A DNA stretch of 64,000 nucleotides, taken from the NCBI RefSeq assembly GCF_018882215.1, contig NZ_JACVOX010000001.1:543902-607901 (forward strand), written 5' to 3'. Shown piece after piece: positions 17,607 to 26,163 of the stretch. Both the position numbers and the translations under genes were made by a program. Numbering within the stretch: position 1 is the stretch's first letter; every line of letters starts with the position of its first letter. Under the pieces are notes generated by a model, which saw nothing but the letters and a program-made list of their open reading frames with translations, was not told where the DNA came from and searched no databases. The DNA is from Polynucleobacter sp. AP-Kaivos-20-H2 (GTDB lineage: Bacteria > Pseudomonadota > Gammaproteobacteria > Burkholderiales > Burkholderiaceae).

Positions 17607-18908
17607 TCAGCCCTTAACTGCACTCATTTGACGATCAAGTTCATTTGTCCAAGCGATTGCCTGAAGCTGCAAGTCTGTTAGTGACTGAGCTGAAATTCCC
17701 AAATGGCTTCTGGAGGCTTCCATGCGGCTAAAGTCGGCGGCCTCAATGGCGTCAGTTAAGACTAGCAATTGGCCCAAAATACCCTCATGGTGTAAGAGCG
17801 CATTTTGTAAATGCTCTGCTAGGTGAATATGTTTAAGCACTTCCTCAAGGGTTTGGCCAGTTACCCTATGGGCCAAAGAAAGAAGGCCTACCACAAAAGC
17901 CTGATCACTTAATCCAGGCTGAGTGATATCTTCATGTTGAGATAGAAGCTCAATTAAGCGCGCACGATTGACTACGCGGCGCTGTAGTTCTGAGGTGGCA
18001 GCATTACCAGCCTCTGTATAGATTAAGAGCAACATCCATTGCAATAACTGCTTTTGACCCAGAGTGACTAAAGCCTGGCGTACAGAGCTAATTTGTAAAT
18101 GCCCTGCCACACCAACAGAATTGACCAAGCGAAAAAGTCCTAATGTGAGATCCGGGTTTGTCTTAAAAAGAGGCTCCAAAGTAGTAATACCCTCATCCTT
18201 AAACAGGAGGCCAACGATCTTCATCAAGCTCACTTGTAATGCTTGTGGTTTTTTACTACGCATCACCAAAGGCTGTGAAAAATAGGGGCCGCTGAATAAG
18301 TCAAATCCTTGTACTTTACAGGCCGCGAGTTCTTCTCCAGTCTTTACTTGGGTTGCCCAAAAAATGGGGTTTGCAAATTGACGTACATAATGAATTAAAG
18401 CAACAATTACCTCGGGGGAGCCAGCCAGCAAGTTCACTTTGACAATGTCCACCAAAGGCAAAACAGCGTCGATAGTTTCTCTGGCACCTTTTGCTTGGCT
18501 TGTATCGCCTAAACTAGAGTCTACTAATGCAATACGAAAACCAGCCGTTTTTAGCTCTTGTAAGCGCTTAAGCATTTCCGCATTGAGAGAAACGTCGGGC
18601 ATGATTTCCAGAATGATGCGTTGAGCAGGCAAAATCTCCAGTGTATTACTCATGAGTAGCTTTTCAGTCACATGAATAAACCCATCAGCAGAACCCAACA
18701 CCCCTTCTAAGCCAAAGTGACTCATTGAATTGACAATGACTTGGGTGCTAGTCGCTAAATCATCAGGTCGTCCCTCGTCTACGCTTTCGCGAGAACGAAA
18801 GAGCATTTCATAGGCCATCACCCTTCCCGAGCGATCAAACACAGAATTGCGGGCTAGGAAGATTTCAGAGGTACTTAAATCTGCAGAAGACTCAGTAGTG
18901 GCAATCAT
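17607..18908 (-). CDS. EAL-HDOD (YuxH-type) signalling protein 1
   Basis: About 433 residues. The N-terminal half is an EAL-like domain in which the catalytic EAL is changed to YEMLFRS, as in known inactive YuxH-type proteins, so c-di-GMP hydrolysis is not expected. The C-terminal half is an HDOD domain (LVNSVGVAGHLQISSVRQALVTLGQ and FVVGLLSLAH). Such proteins act as signalling adaptors, often in motility. The ATG at 18906-18908 with AAGGA five bases before it is preferred to a TTG eleven codons upstream. A paralogue lies at 21412-23028. Confidence 0.9.
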   Translation of the reverse strand: MIATTESSADLSTSEIFLARNSVFDRSGRVMAYEMLFRSRESVDEGRPDDLATSTQVIVNSMSHFGLEGVLGSADGFIHVTEKLLMSNTLEILPAQRIILEIMPDVSLNAEMLKRLQELKTAGFRIALVDSSLGDTSQAKGARETIDAVLPLVDIVKVNLLAGSPEVIVALIHYVRQFANPIFWATQVKTGEELAACKVQGFDLFSGPYFSQPLVMRSKKPQALQVSLMKIVGLLFKDEGITTLEPLFKTNPDLTLGLFRLVNSVGVAGHLQISSVRQALVTLGQKQLLQWMLLLIYTEAGNAATSELQRRVVNRARLIELLSQHEDITQPGLSDQAFVVGLLSLAHRVTGQTLEEVLKHIHLAEHLQNALLHHEGILGQLLVLTDAIEAADFSRMEASRSHLGISAQSLTDLQLQAIAWTNELDRQMSAVKG

Positions 18909-19009
18909 ATAATCCTTGTTTAAAGATGCTCCAGCCAGCAAAAGGGCGGACTTTGGCTATCCTGATAATTAAGATACCAATGTAAAACGGATGGGGGATT
19001 TTCATATCT

Positions 19010-19041
19010 AAGAATAAGGCCATTTTTTTGGGCTTATTCTT
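19010..19041. other. Strong imperfect hairpin between EAL-HDOD gene and small flagellar gene
   Basis: AAGAATAAGGCC (19010-19021) pairs with GGCTTATTCTT (19031-19041) around a T-rich loop. It lies 66 bases after the stop of the 117-residue gene and about 100 bases before the EAL-HDOD start on the same strand, so it could end the former transcript or act in the leader of the latter. The core resembles the element at 14291-14316. Confidence 0.45.
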
Positions 19042-19106
19042 GAAAACGCGTCTGCAGTGTGTGCAGAAAAAGAATAGTCTAAGGAGACCTTCTAAAGCTA
19101 TTAGGT

Positions 19107-19460
19107 TTATACCTTGATATTAACTAGTTTTCCAGTCCCTGATGCTGGCATTAAATCGCTAGATGAAGGGCTTACGGAATCCTTAGGTGTAGGCTTAGAA
19201 GCTCTAGAAGCATCAAGCAAAGAGGATGCTGCTTTCATTTCCTCTACCTTGCCGCTATTTAGGGCGCTTTCAATCGTATTAAAAACGGCGGCTGGACTTA
19301 AACCACCAGCAATTCCACTCAATCCGAGAAGGGCTTGTTGCGCTGCAACTACATTTCCATTGCGTAAAGCAGACGTCAATGCGCCCAAGTATGCTTGGCG
19401 ATTATTGTCGTTGGAGCCACCTGAACTAATGGCGGAAGTAGGTGTGATATCAATGCCCAT
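19107..19460 (-). CDS. Small protein of unknown function behind a sigma-28 promoter candidate
   Basis: A 117-residue protein without signal peptide or membrane helix. The N-terminus is polar; the middle has two similar helical stretches (QAYLGALTSALRNGNVVAAQQ and VFNTIESALNSGKVEEMKAA), which look like a degenerate repeat; the end is Ser/Pro-rich. No family was recognised. AGGAGA just before the ATG supports translation. The promoter candidate at 19546-19572 would place it in the late flagellar (FliA) regulon, perhaps as an exported or accessory flagellar protein. That placement is inference. Confidence 0.65.
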   Translation of the reverse strand: MGIDITPTSAISSGGSNDNNRQAYLGALTSALRNGNVVAAQQALLGLSGIAGGLSPAAVFNTIESALNSGKVEEMKAASSLLDASRASKPTPKDSVSPSSSDLMPASGTGKLVNIKV

Positions 19461-19545
19461 AATATTCTCCTGAGTAGAACTATTCCTTTCAAACTTTTGT
19501 TAATAAACTTAAACATGTTGGCTAATATACAAGCCCTCACCATCT

Positions 19546-19572
19546 CTTACGGCCCCCAATCTAAAAACTTAA
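19546..19572 (-). promoter_or_regulatory. Sigma-28 (FliA) promoter candidate
   Basis: Read on the minus strand: -35 TTAAGTTT (19565-19572), an 11-base spacer, and -10 GCCGTAAG (19546-19553). The flagellar sigma-28 consensus is TAAAGTTT, 11 bases, GCCGATAA, so the -35, the spacing and the GCCG core fit well. It lies about 86 bases before the ATG of the 117-residue gene at 19107-19460. Confidence 0.55.
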
Positions 19573-19635
19573 GCCCGATTCTCAGAAATAGTACATATTT
19601 ACAATTAAAATTTAATAAGCCTTTGATTTATATAG

Positions 19636-19842
19636 TTATTTTTTATTCTCGAGAGCGTTTATTTTGGTAGCGATATCCATCGATTCTTGGCTTGCTTGCA
19701 AAATGGCTTGAATTTTTTTCTTAATAGCATCTGAACCAGATTCACCAAGAGAGTGCATTAATAACTCCGCATTTAAGCGAATGGATAGCAAAGGCTGACC
19801 CAAATCATGTAAAAGAGCCTCTATTTGTGTTCTCTGGTCCAT
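19636..19842 (-). CDS. 68-residue stand-alone histidine-kinase H-box-like protein
   Basis: The protein consists of two predicted helices. The first contains LLHDLGQPLLSIRLNAELL, which closely resembles the HisKA phosphoacceptor box (HDLxxPL, HELNQPL) with His12, Gln16 and Pro17; the second helix could complete a dimerisation hairpin. No ATP-binding domain follows; the gene ends in Lys-Lys and a stop. It could be a phosphotransfer or decoy protein, or a remnant of a larger kinase. It follows the small secreted protein gene by 26 bases. The assignment is by motif only. Confidence 0.6.
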   Translation of the reverse strand: MDQRTQIEALLHDLGQPLLSIRLNAELLMHSLGESGSDAIKKKIQAILQASQESMDIATKINALENKK

Positions 19843-19868
19843 TACGCTATCAATTTACACAGCTAAAT

Positions 19869-20234
19869 CTAATTACAGGTCTTTTTGTTGCCCTGCACCA
19901 CACAATTGCTGCCATTAGAGTAAATCGTTCGATTGCCGTTTGTCACTGAACTCCCCCCAGGAGAGTAGTAAGTAGTGGTACCAACTTGGGTTTGAGTTGA
20001 GCCGTTTGGGCCATTCATCACAGTTACGGGCTGATTACTATTAGGAGCACCTGGTATGTTGCCAGCGTCATATGGAACTACGACATAGTTGTTATTGTTG
20101 CCGTAGCCGTTGTTCCCATTATTGCCACCACGGCCAATATCTCGGGCCCCTGCACCACCAATTTCAGCGGCAAAGCCAGTGGAAGAAAGCATGATTAGAG
20201 CAACTGGGGCTACGAATAGTTTGAGCTTCATCAT
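19869..20234 (-). CDS. Small exported Asn/Gly-rich protein
   Basis: A 121-residue protein with a clear signal peptide (MMKLKLFVAPVALIMLSSTGFA, cleavage probably after the AxA-like end), followed by an Asn/Gly-rich segment around residues 34-50, a Thr/Ser/Gly-rich part, and two Cys near the C-terminus (NCVVQGNKKTC) that could form a disulphide in the periplasm. No family was recognised. ORF is supported by the signal sequence and a typical short intergenic distance to the next gene. Confidence 0.65.
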   Translation of the reverse strand: MMKLKLFVAPVALIMLSSTGFAAEIGGAGARDIGRGGNNGNNGYGNNNNYVVVPYDAGNIPGAPNSNQPVTVMNGPNGSTQTQVGTTTYYSPGGSSVTNGNRTIYSNGSNCVVQGNKKTCN

Positions 20235-20291
20235 TTTATTCCTTTAGATCAATCTAGACCTCTATCCTACTCTCGAACCTAGTTTTAGCAA

Positions 20292-21338
20292 CTATCCCAA
20301 AGTAAATTTGAGCTCACCAAGCTTTTCCACCACGCTGGTAACCACATCGCCTTTTTTCAGCCAAACTTGTTGATCTTTAGGCATGTTAGCAATAACTCCC
20401 TGGGGGGTGCCAGTGAAAATAATATCGCCTGGCTCAAGCGCCCAGTAGGTGCTGATGTAAGCAAGCAACTTTTGGACATTGTGAATAAAGTCTGAGGTAT
20501 TGGAGTTCTGGCGCATCTCACCGTTTACAAAGGTCTGAATTTGTAAGTTATTAGGATCCCCTACCAAATCGGCCGTCACAAAATGGGGGCCAATGGGTGC
20601 GTATTGATCTAGCGTTTTACCAATCATCCATTGTCCACCTGGAAGATCAAGCTGCAAATCACGTGAAGTAAAGTCATTTGCAGTGCAGTAGCCAGCAACG
20701 TAATTAAGGGCTTCAGACTCAGGAATATTGCGGCCTTTTTTTCCAACCACCACTAAGAGCTCGGTCTCGTAATCTAGCTTATAAGAAACATCGGGTGGTG
20801 GTATTTCAAGAACGCAATGATGGGCTGCCAGACTATTGTCATACTTATTAAACAAGGCAGGAACTGCTGGCTTGGCTACCCCAACCTCTTCTGCATACAG
20901 TCGGTAATTGATTCCAACACAAATAATTTTTCCAGGATTCTTAAAAAGTCTGCCATACCGAATCTTCGATTCCATTAAATAGGGCACCCCGGACTTATCA
21001 GCGCCAGCTACGACTTTATTAAATGCAGTGGCGTTACCCTCTTGTAGCAGCTGATCCAAAGTGTATGGAGCAGCAATATTCAGCTTCTTAGAGACAGCCC
21101 GAATGTCGATCACCCCTTTTGGGCTGATGACACCCATCGTCTCAGAACCATCACTATTTTTAATGGAGAGGATCTTGGCATTCTTAACCATGATATGGGG
21201 ACCACTATAGGATTCTTGCTCTTTGGCAAATTTAAATCTGCGCGCAGCAGCATCAGAAGAGAATCCCAAAGTTGAGGCTGCCACAATACCGATTCCAGAT
21301 AAAGAAAAGGTCTTTATAAAGTGGCGACGTGCACTCAT
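20292..21338 (-). CDS. Fumarylacetoacetate hydrolase family protein with Tat signal
   Basis: A 348-residue protein. The N-terminus has a twin-arginine signal (RRHFIKT, Arg4-Arg5, then a hydrophobic stretch), and the C-terminal two thirds are an FAH domain: KIICVGINYRLYAEE, the metal-ligand region LDYETELLVVVGKKGRNI, TANDFTSRDLQ, and EPGDIIFTGTPQGV. Family members cleave C-C bonds of acylpyruvates or related diketo acids or act as isomerases or decarboxylases using Mg. Export is unusual, because most FAH enzymes are cytoplasmic. Substrate unknown. It is read alone between the small exported protein and the second EAL-HDOD gene. Confidence 0.88.
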   Translation of the reverse strand: MSARRHFIKTFSLSGIGIVAASTLGFSSDAAARRFKFAKEQESYSGPHIMVKNAKILSIKNSDGSETMGVISPKGVIDIRAVSKKLNIAAPYTLDQLLQEGNATAFNKVVAGADKSGVPYLMESKIRYGRLFKNPGKIICVGINYRLYAEEVGVAKPAVPALFNKYDNSLAAHHCVLEIPPPDVSYKLDYETELLVVVGKKGRNIPESEALNYVAGYCTANDFTSRDLQLDLPGGQWMIGKTLDQYAPIGPHFVTADLVGDPNNLQIQTFVNGEMRQNSNTSDFIHNVQKLLAYISTYWALEPGDIIFTGTPQGVIANMPKDQQVWLKKGDVVTSVVEKLGELKFTLG

Positions 21339-21411
21339 GTTTGCTCCAGCTTGATTAGTGATTTTGATAGTTTAACGGCTAATTAAGTCACTAATTTAAT
21401 AACTTAGTTAG

Positions 21412-23028
21412 TTACTCATCAACCGGAGCTTCTGCCTGTTCCCAAACATCTTCATCCGGAGCCAATTGAGTTTGGGCAACGAATGTTTTAATAGCTAGAA
21501 GAGAATCTTGGGCAACATCATCCAAGGTAAGCAATCCCAATTCTCCTGAGCATAGCTGCTGGCATTTTTGTAAGTCACCAATTTCAGCAGCTTCAGCAAG
21601 AGTTAGTAAACCGCCCAAAACGCCACTTCGATCGGCAATGGCATCCACAACAACACCGGGCAAATTGAATTTGGATAGGATATCTCGACTAGATTCATCG
21701 AAGAGATTGTCAATCAAGGATAAACCGCCGACTAAGAATGCCAAATCGCTAGAGCCCAAGCCCGCTCCAGCAGGTAATTTGCCAGATGCCAATTCCATAA
21801 AGAAAGCTCTGACACAAACCAATTGAAGCAAAGGAGTCGACTCTAGTGAGACCTTAGCCTTACTATCTGCATATAACAATAATTGAGTCCAACGAGTAAT
21901 ACGTTTGACCCCAGAAATCACCGCCGCATCTCGAATATTTTCTGGCTTGGCTCGCTTTCTGCCAGCATCCACTTCCGCAATCACCATTAAATGCTTTGCT
22001 ACGACTGGGTTCAACTCAATCTCATCGACAAGTTCGTGTAATTCGGGAGATGAAAGCAGTAAAGTAAGCAGCTTTAATATTTTGCGATAGTCATCGCCGC
22101 GATGCAATGAAAGTTCTGGATCAGGCTTAATAAAATAGAAGCCTTCGTAAGCATCAAAACCCAAGTCACGGGCTTTGTGGAAATCTTCTGGAGTCTCTAC
22201 ATGGGTTGCAATCATTTTCATTACAGCACCATCATCGCCAGTCTTTGCGCCCTTCTTCGCAGGAGACTTGGTATCTCTTGGTAAAGGAGTGGCTTTACAG
22301 AATTCGATCAGACTTGCCGCATTCTCAACTTGGTGAATATCAAGTTTGACATAACGAAACTTCGGCAAGATATCTTCAAGGCCATCAAACACTTCTGTCA
22401 AACCAGTAAGTACAAATTTGTACCCGATGTTCGCTAGCTTTTCGAGCTTTTCTATGATCTCTGGCACCTTAGGCTCATCAGAAGCATCAGGATTTTTGAC
22501 ATCTTTCTTGCTATCCTCTAGATCCTCATCCTCAGAAGCTTCCTTTTGAATTGCCTCCAGGATCTCAGCTAAATCCAATTGCAAAGGAAACTTCACGGCA
22601 GGAATACCGCGAAGCTCATCTCCCAATTGATGAGGGTGGATTTTGATAAAGCCAAGATGCTGGCCAAGTGACTGAGCTACACCTTTTGTCTTGAGTGCAT
22701 AAAGCATCTCACTAAGCGTGACTTCTTTGACTTCATTACCATCGTCATCCCGCAAATTGGCATCCGTAATTTCATCAGGATAAGTGACTTCTGCCTTAGG
22801 ATCTTCTGCCAGACGCTTAGCAATTTGAGCCAAGACCGCATTGCGTTCGTTAATTCTTTTGGCTTTGAGAGTGGTTCCTGGACGGAAGAAAAGTTCATAA
22901 CCAATGATGGCTTGGTCACGATCAATAATTGGTTCGCGCCCTAGATAGGAATTTTCCGGAGCTACTTTTTCAGGCTCCCTGGGAGTCTGAACAGGAGTGG
23001 ACTGAGTTTTTTTACCAAAGAGTGCCAT
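21412..23028 (-). CDS. EAL-HDOD (YuxH-type) signalling protein 2
   Basis: A 538-residue paralogue of the protein at 17607-18908, about 100 residues longer. The EAL signature is degenerate (YELFFRP), so phosphodiesterase activity is unlikely. Two insertions are seen in the EAL-like half: an acidic one around residues 170-190 (EDEDLEDSKKD) and a Lys-rich one (TKSPAKKGAKTGDD). The HDOD half contains ISGVKRITRWTQLLLYAD and FLVGGLSLIDNLF. It is expected to be a protein-protein signalling adaptor. The start follows a Phe-Gly-Lys-Lys leader; no gene is coupled to it. Confidence 0.88.
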   Translation of the reverse strand: MALFGKKTQSTPVQTPREPEKVAPENSYLGREPIIDRDQAIIGYELFFRPGTTLKAKRINERNAVLAQIAKRLAEDPKAEVTYPDEITDANLRDDDGNEVKEVTLSEMLYALKTKGVAQSLGQHLGFIKIHPHQLGDELRGIPAVKFPLQLDLAEILEAIQKEASEDEDLEDSKKDVKNPDASDEPKVPEIIEKLEKLANIGYKFVLTGLTEVFDGLEDILPKFRYVKLDIHQVENAASLIEFCKATPLPRDTKSPAKKGAKTGDDGAVMKMIATHVETPEDFHKARDLGFDAYEGFYFIKPDPELSLHRGDDYRKILKLLTLLLSSPELHELVDEIELNPVVAKHLMVIAEVDAGRKRAKPENIRDAAVISGVKRITRWTQLLLYADSKAKVSLESTPLLQLVCVRAFFMELASGKLPAGAGLGSSDLAFLVGGLSLIDNLFDESSRDILSKFNLPGVVVDAIADRSGVLGGLLTLAEAAEIGDLQKCQQLCSGELGLLTLDDVAQDSLLAIKTFVAQTQLAPDEDVWEQAEAPVDE

Positions 23029-23080
23029 TTATTTTCTTACTAAAAAGAATGCCTTTCTAATGAATAATGTATTGAGTAGG

Positions 23081-23536
23081 CTATTTATCAGCATTTTGTG
23101 AGTTATCCCACTCTTTAATGTAGCGCTCTAAAAATTTGATTTGGCCAGTTCTGTGCTCCAAAGTATCTTTGACGACATCGCCAATAGAAACAACACCTCT
23201 CACTTTGTCTTCATCCAATACTGGTAAATGACGAATCCTTTTAGAAATCATGATTTGCATACAGTCACGCAAATCATCTTCATAACCAACTGAGATTGGA
23301 TTAGCAGTCATCACATCTTTGACCAATACTTCTTTAGCGCTTAGGCCAGGAAGCAGCACTTTAATAGCGCAGTCCCCTTGAGAAATAATTCCCACCAACA
23401 TTTCGGAATCAATGACCAACACCGAGCGCACTAAATTATCGCGCATTAGCTCTAATACTTTTACAACATAATCAGAGGGCTTCACTGAGATGAGTGTATT
23501 CGATTTATTAGCCAAGCAATTTTTTACTAATGGCAT
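23081..23536 (-). CDS. CBS-domain pair protein
   Basis: About 151 residues made of two CBS motifs: SVKPSDYVVKVLELMRDN...VGIISQGDCAIKVL and ANPISVGYEDDLRDCMQIM...HLPVLDEDKVRGVVSIGDVV. CBS pairs bind adenine nucleotides and report energy state; small free-standing ones like this are common in Burkholderiales. The ATG at 23534-23536 with AAGGA upstream is chosen. A TTG 21 codons earlier would add a stretch that imitates a lipobox (LLVGC), which does not fit a cytoplasmic CBS protein. Confidence 0.88.
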   Translation of the reverse strand: MPLVKNCLANKSNTLISVKPSDYVVKVLELMRDNLVRSVLVIDSEMLVGIISQGDCAIKVLLPGLSAKEVLVKDVMTANPISVGYEDDLRDCMQIMISKRIRHLPVLDEDKVRGVVSIGDVVKDTLEHRTGQIKFLERYIKEWDNSQNADK

Positions 23537-23773
23537 ACAGTGCTTATCCTTTTGTGTCTGGAGAGCAATATCAGCGCTGGAGCACCCAACAAGTAACAAT
23601 ATTGGTCATTGTAGATTCTATCTAAGCAATAGACTTTTTAATACAAATTCAAACAGCAATCCTTGATATAAGACTATCTTAGCCCCATCAGCATGGATTT
23701 GTATCAATATTAGGGAAAATCCTAAATAAGCTGGGGCGCATCAAATGCTGTTTTAGAGGATGCTTGTATTTTA

Positions 23774-24799
23774 TTAAGTACGACTTTTGAACTTTAAGGT
23801 CCAGCTATTGCCGTTTTTATCCCAATATTCTCTGTAGACTGGGGAGCCCTCTGCCTGGCCAATCGGCTGATCAATCACCAAGGTGGATGTTGACTCTGGG
23901 GCATAAATTGCCTCAGGTGGTCTAGAAGTTTTTATTTTTAGGCTTTCGGCCCTAAATGCTGCGATTTCGTTGCTGACCTGAGCTGAACGCGCATTCCAAT
24001 CAGACTTCTTTAGCCATTGAACTGAAGGAACCACACTCACATGGATCTGGCGTTTTTTAGCTAACTCAATAATTTCTCGGACATCATCGTTGGCAAAAGC
24101 AAGGCATCCATCAGAGGCCTTAGGGGCTCTACTGTAAGTGTTTTTGGGCACACCATGCAACCAAATTCCTGAACCGCTAATGTCTAACTTCTTATCGAGC
24201 GCATTTGGGAAGCTTAATTCCAGTGCACCAGCCCCAAAGATGGACCTTAATTGTTGCTTAGGGATCTGCATCGTGACAGAGTAGACGCCTAAGGGTGACT
24301 TGAGATCACCCTCTTTTTTCTTGCCTACACCTAATTTACCAATAGTGACGAAATAATCTTTCTCCCAGACAGGGTCACCATCTTTATTGCGCAAAAGATA
24401 GGCGCGAGAAATGGAGGCATCAACCAAAATGACATCTGCATTCTTAGGCATTTTCAGAACCTGAGCTGGGCGAAGATCTGTCAAATTAGGGATAACGGAA
24501 TATCTTAACTGAAGCTCCGATAATAAATTTTGAGGGGCTTCAACATCCCGCACCTCGCTCGTAGACTTATTGGCAATTGCCCCGCCGGTAAGCGCAGTTA
24601 ATAATTCAGCACGCATAAATGTTGCCAAACGGAAATTGGGATACTCAACTTCAGACTTATTTAATAAGTCTAGGGCTTTGTCGAGATTACCATTGCGAAC
24701 CAATTCTTGAGTGGCCTGACGAACAGTAGCATCGCCATTTGCCAAACAAAGCATTGGGGCTATCAAAAAGCCAGCGATCAATAAGGTCTTCAAGCGCAA
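23774..24799 (-). CDS. L,D-transpeptidase (YkuD domain)
   Basis: A 341-residue exported protein. The signal peptide covers about residues 1-20; a TPR-like helical part follows; the YkuD domain includes His215-Gly216 in WLHGVPKNTYSR and the catalytic SDGC with Cys232. Such enzymes cross-link peptidoglycan (3-3 bonds) or attach proteins to it, in the periplasm. It lies 27 bases after the TPR/NTF2-like gene and was probably cotranscribed with it. The C-terminal extension (about residues 290-341, ending in WTLKFKS) is short and polar. Confidence 0.92.
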   Translation of the reverse strand: MRLKTLLIAGFLIAPMLCLANGDATVRQATQELVRNGNLDKALDLLNKSEVEYPNFRLATFMRAELLTALTGGAIANKSTSEVRDVEAPQNLLSELQLRYSVIPNLTDLRPAQVLKMPKNADVILVDASISRAYLLRNKDGDPVWEKDYFVTIGKLGVGKKKEGDLKSPLGVYSVTMQIPKQQLRSIFGAGALELSFPNALDKKLDISGSGIWLHGVPKNTYSRAPKASDGCLAFANDDVREIIELAKKRQIHVSVVPSVQWLKKSDWNARSAQVSNEIAAFRAESLKIKTSRPPEAIYAPESTSTLVIDQPIGQAEGSPVYREYWDKNGNSWTLKFKSRT

Positions 24800-24826
24800 T
24801 TTAGGTGTCCGCTATCAAGGTGAGAG

Positions 24827-25891
24827 TTATTTGTTAAATTCACGAGCAATCAACCAAGTTCCCTTGTCATTTACCCATTCCAAACACTTCACAGAATTTG
24901 TATTGACGTTTGCAGAGTTGTACTTCTGCCTAAAGGTAACAACAATCTTGCCTTTCGATTTAACCACTTTCATGATGCTAATTTCAACATTGATAGCACC
25001 TGGTTTAGCGACCCTTTGCTTCCTTTGCTCATACCACTCTGAATAGGATAAGCCTTTGTCAGGTGAAAAACTTGGCGAGTAATAAGCCAAATACGATTTC
25101 ACGTTTTTACTTGACCATGCCTTAACCCATCCATTCATATTTGCATTGATGGTTTCGAGCTCTTGCGGAGGAGGTGCAGCATCTTTCTCGACTACTGCAA
25201 CCTTAGCTGGTGGCGCCTCTGTAACTGGGGTAGCTACAGGGCTTGTCTTGGGCGCCTGGGTACTAGGTGCTGGAGCTGCTGCCGTCACTGTGGGCGTTGG
25301 GGGTGCGGGGGCTTTGGGAGCCTGTGTAACGACTACCGGCTTATCCACCAAATCAGTGCCGCCACTAGAGCCTGCTAATAGAACGGGTGGAGGAGACAAA
25401 TTTTTTTCATTTAAAGCTTTTGCATAGGCCTCAGCTGCCTGAGCTGAATAAATTTTACGCAAACTTCTGAATGCAGGCGACGCAGTATTGAGGGAGGTTT
25501 CTAAAACCTTGCGCGCCTGATCTTTTTTATCTATCCCCCACAAGGCAACTGCGTAATTATTGGCCAGCAATAGATTTGTGTGGTCCTTTTCATAATATGG
25601 CTCTAAAAGGTTAGCAGCCTCTTGCCAGCGCCCCAACATTAATAAAGCTGAGGCTTTAGTGTTGGCATAGTCAACCGGTGATAAATCCTTCTTAAGCGCA
25701 TCAGCTTGTGCAAGAGCTTCTTTTGAATCGCCTTTTAATAGAAGATTTTCTAGAGGCTGTGGAGAAACATAAGCAAATGCAGGAGCAATGCTTACAAAAA
25801 ACAATAAAAGAGCACCCTGAAAAAATTGTATGAATTTGTGCGCTAGGCACAATTTTCTAGATAAGCGAATTTCAGTCAAAATGGATGGCAT
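24827..25891 (-). CDS. Exported TPR protein with C-terminal NTF2-like domain, partner of the L,D-transpeptidase
   Basis: About 354 residues if begun at the ATG 25889-25891; the frame is open to 26089 and the start is not settled (an ATG at 25993 has AAAGG before it). A signal-like helix (GALLLFFVSIAPAFA) precedes TPR-type helices (KEALAQADALKKDL, ALLMLGRWQEAANLLEPYY), then a Pro/Ala/Thr-rich linker and a C-terminal domain (MNGWVKAWSSKNVKSYLAYY...) of NTF2-like type, which often sits at the end of L,D-transpeptidases. Here it is on a separate gene next to one. A role in binding or regulating the transpeptidase is inference. Confidence 0.75.
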   Translation of the reverse strand: MPSILTEIRLSRKLCLAHKFIQFFQGALLLFFVSIAPAFAYVSPQPLENLLLKGDSKEALAQADALKKDLSPVDYANTKASALLMLGRWQEAANLLEPYYEKDHTNLLLANNYAVALWGIDKKDQARKVLETSLNTASPAFRSLRKIYSAQAAEAYAKALNEKNLSPPPVLLAGSSGGTDLVDKPVVVTQAPKAPAPPTPTVTAAAPAPSTQAPKTSPVATPVTEAPPAKVAVVEKDAAPPPQELETINANMNGWVKAWSSKNVKSYLAYYSPSFSPDKGLSYSEWYEQRKQRVAKPGAINVEISIMKVVKSKGKIVVTFRQKYNSANVNTNSVKCLEWVNDKGTWLIAREFNK

Positions 25892-26163
25892 CAGGGGGAA
25901 TGTGACAATTAAACCCGTCAATTTTAGCATTTTTGCAAAAACTATCAATGCGAACAGTCTTTTAGAGCGCTCTGACCCAATCGGCCCCCTCATATGAACC
26001 TTTAAATTTTTGCTCCATAAAGGGGCATTTTTACCCACTGATTGTAAGAATTTCTCTGTCTTTTCAAAAGCCAGCAAGACGAGCATCATCGATCACCAAC
26101 TACATTAAAATAACCCTCTCTTGCAACCTCGCAAAAAACCTAGCATCTAAGGCCCGTAATTAC

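Noticed and set aside
23537..23599. Lipobox-like start (LLVGC) of the CBS protein
   Set aside because: It needs a TTG start, and CBS pairs of this type are cytoplasmic; the ATG at 23536 gives the normal family length.
25146..25427. Ala/Gly/Val-rich plus-strand frame with no stop codons
   Set aside because: It is the reverse of the Pro/Ala/Thr-rich linker of the TPR/NTF2-like gene.
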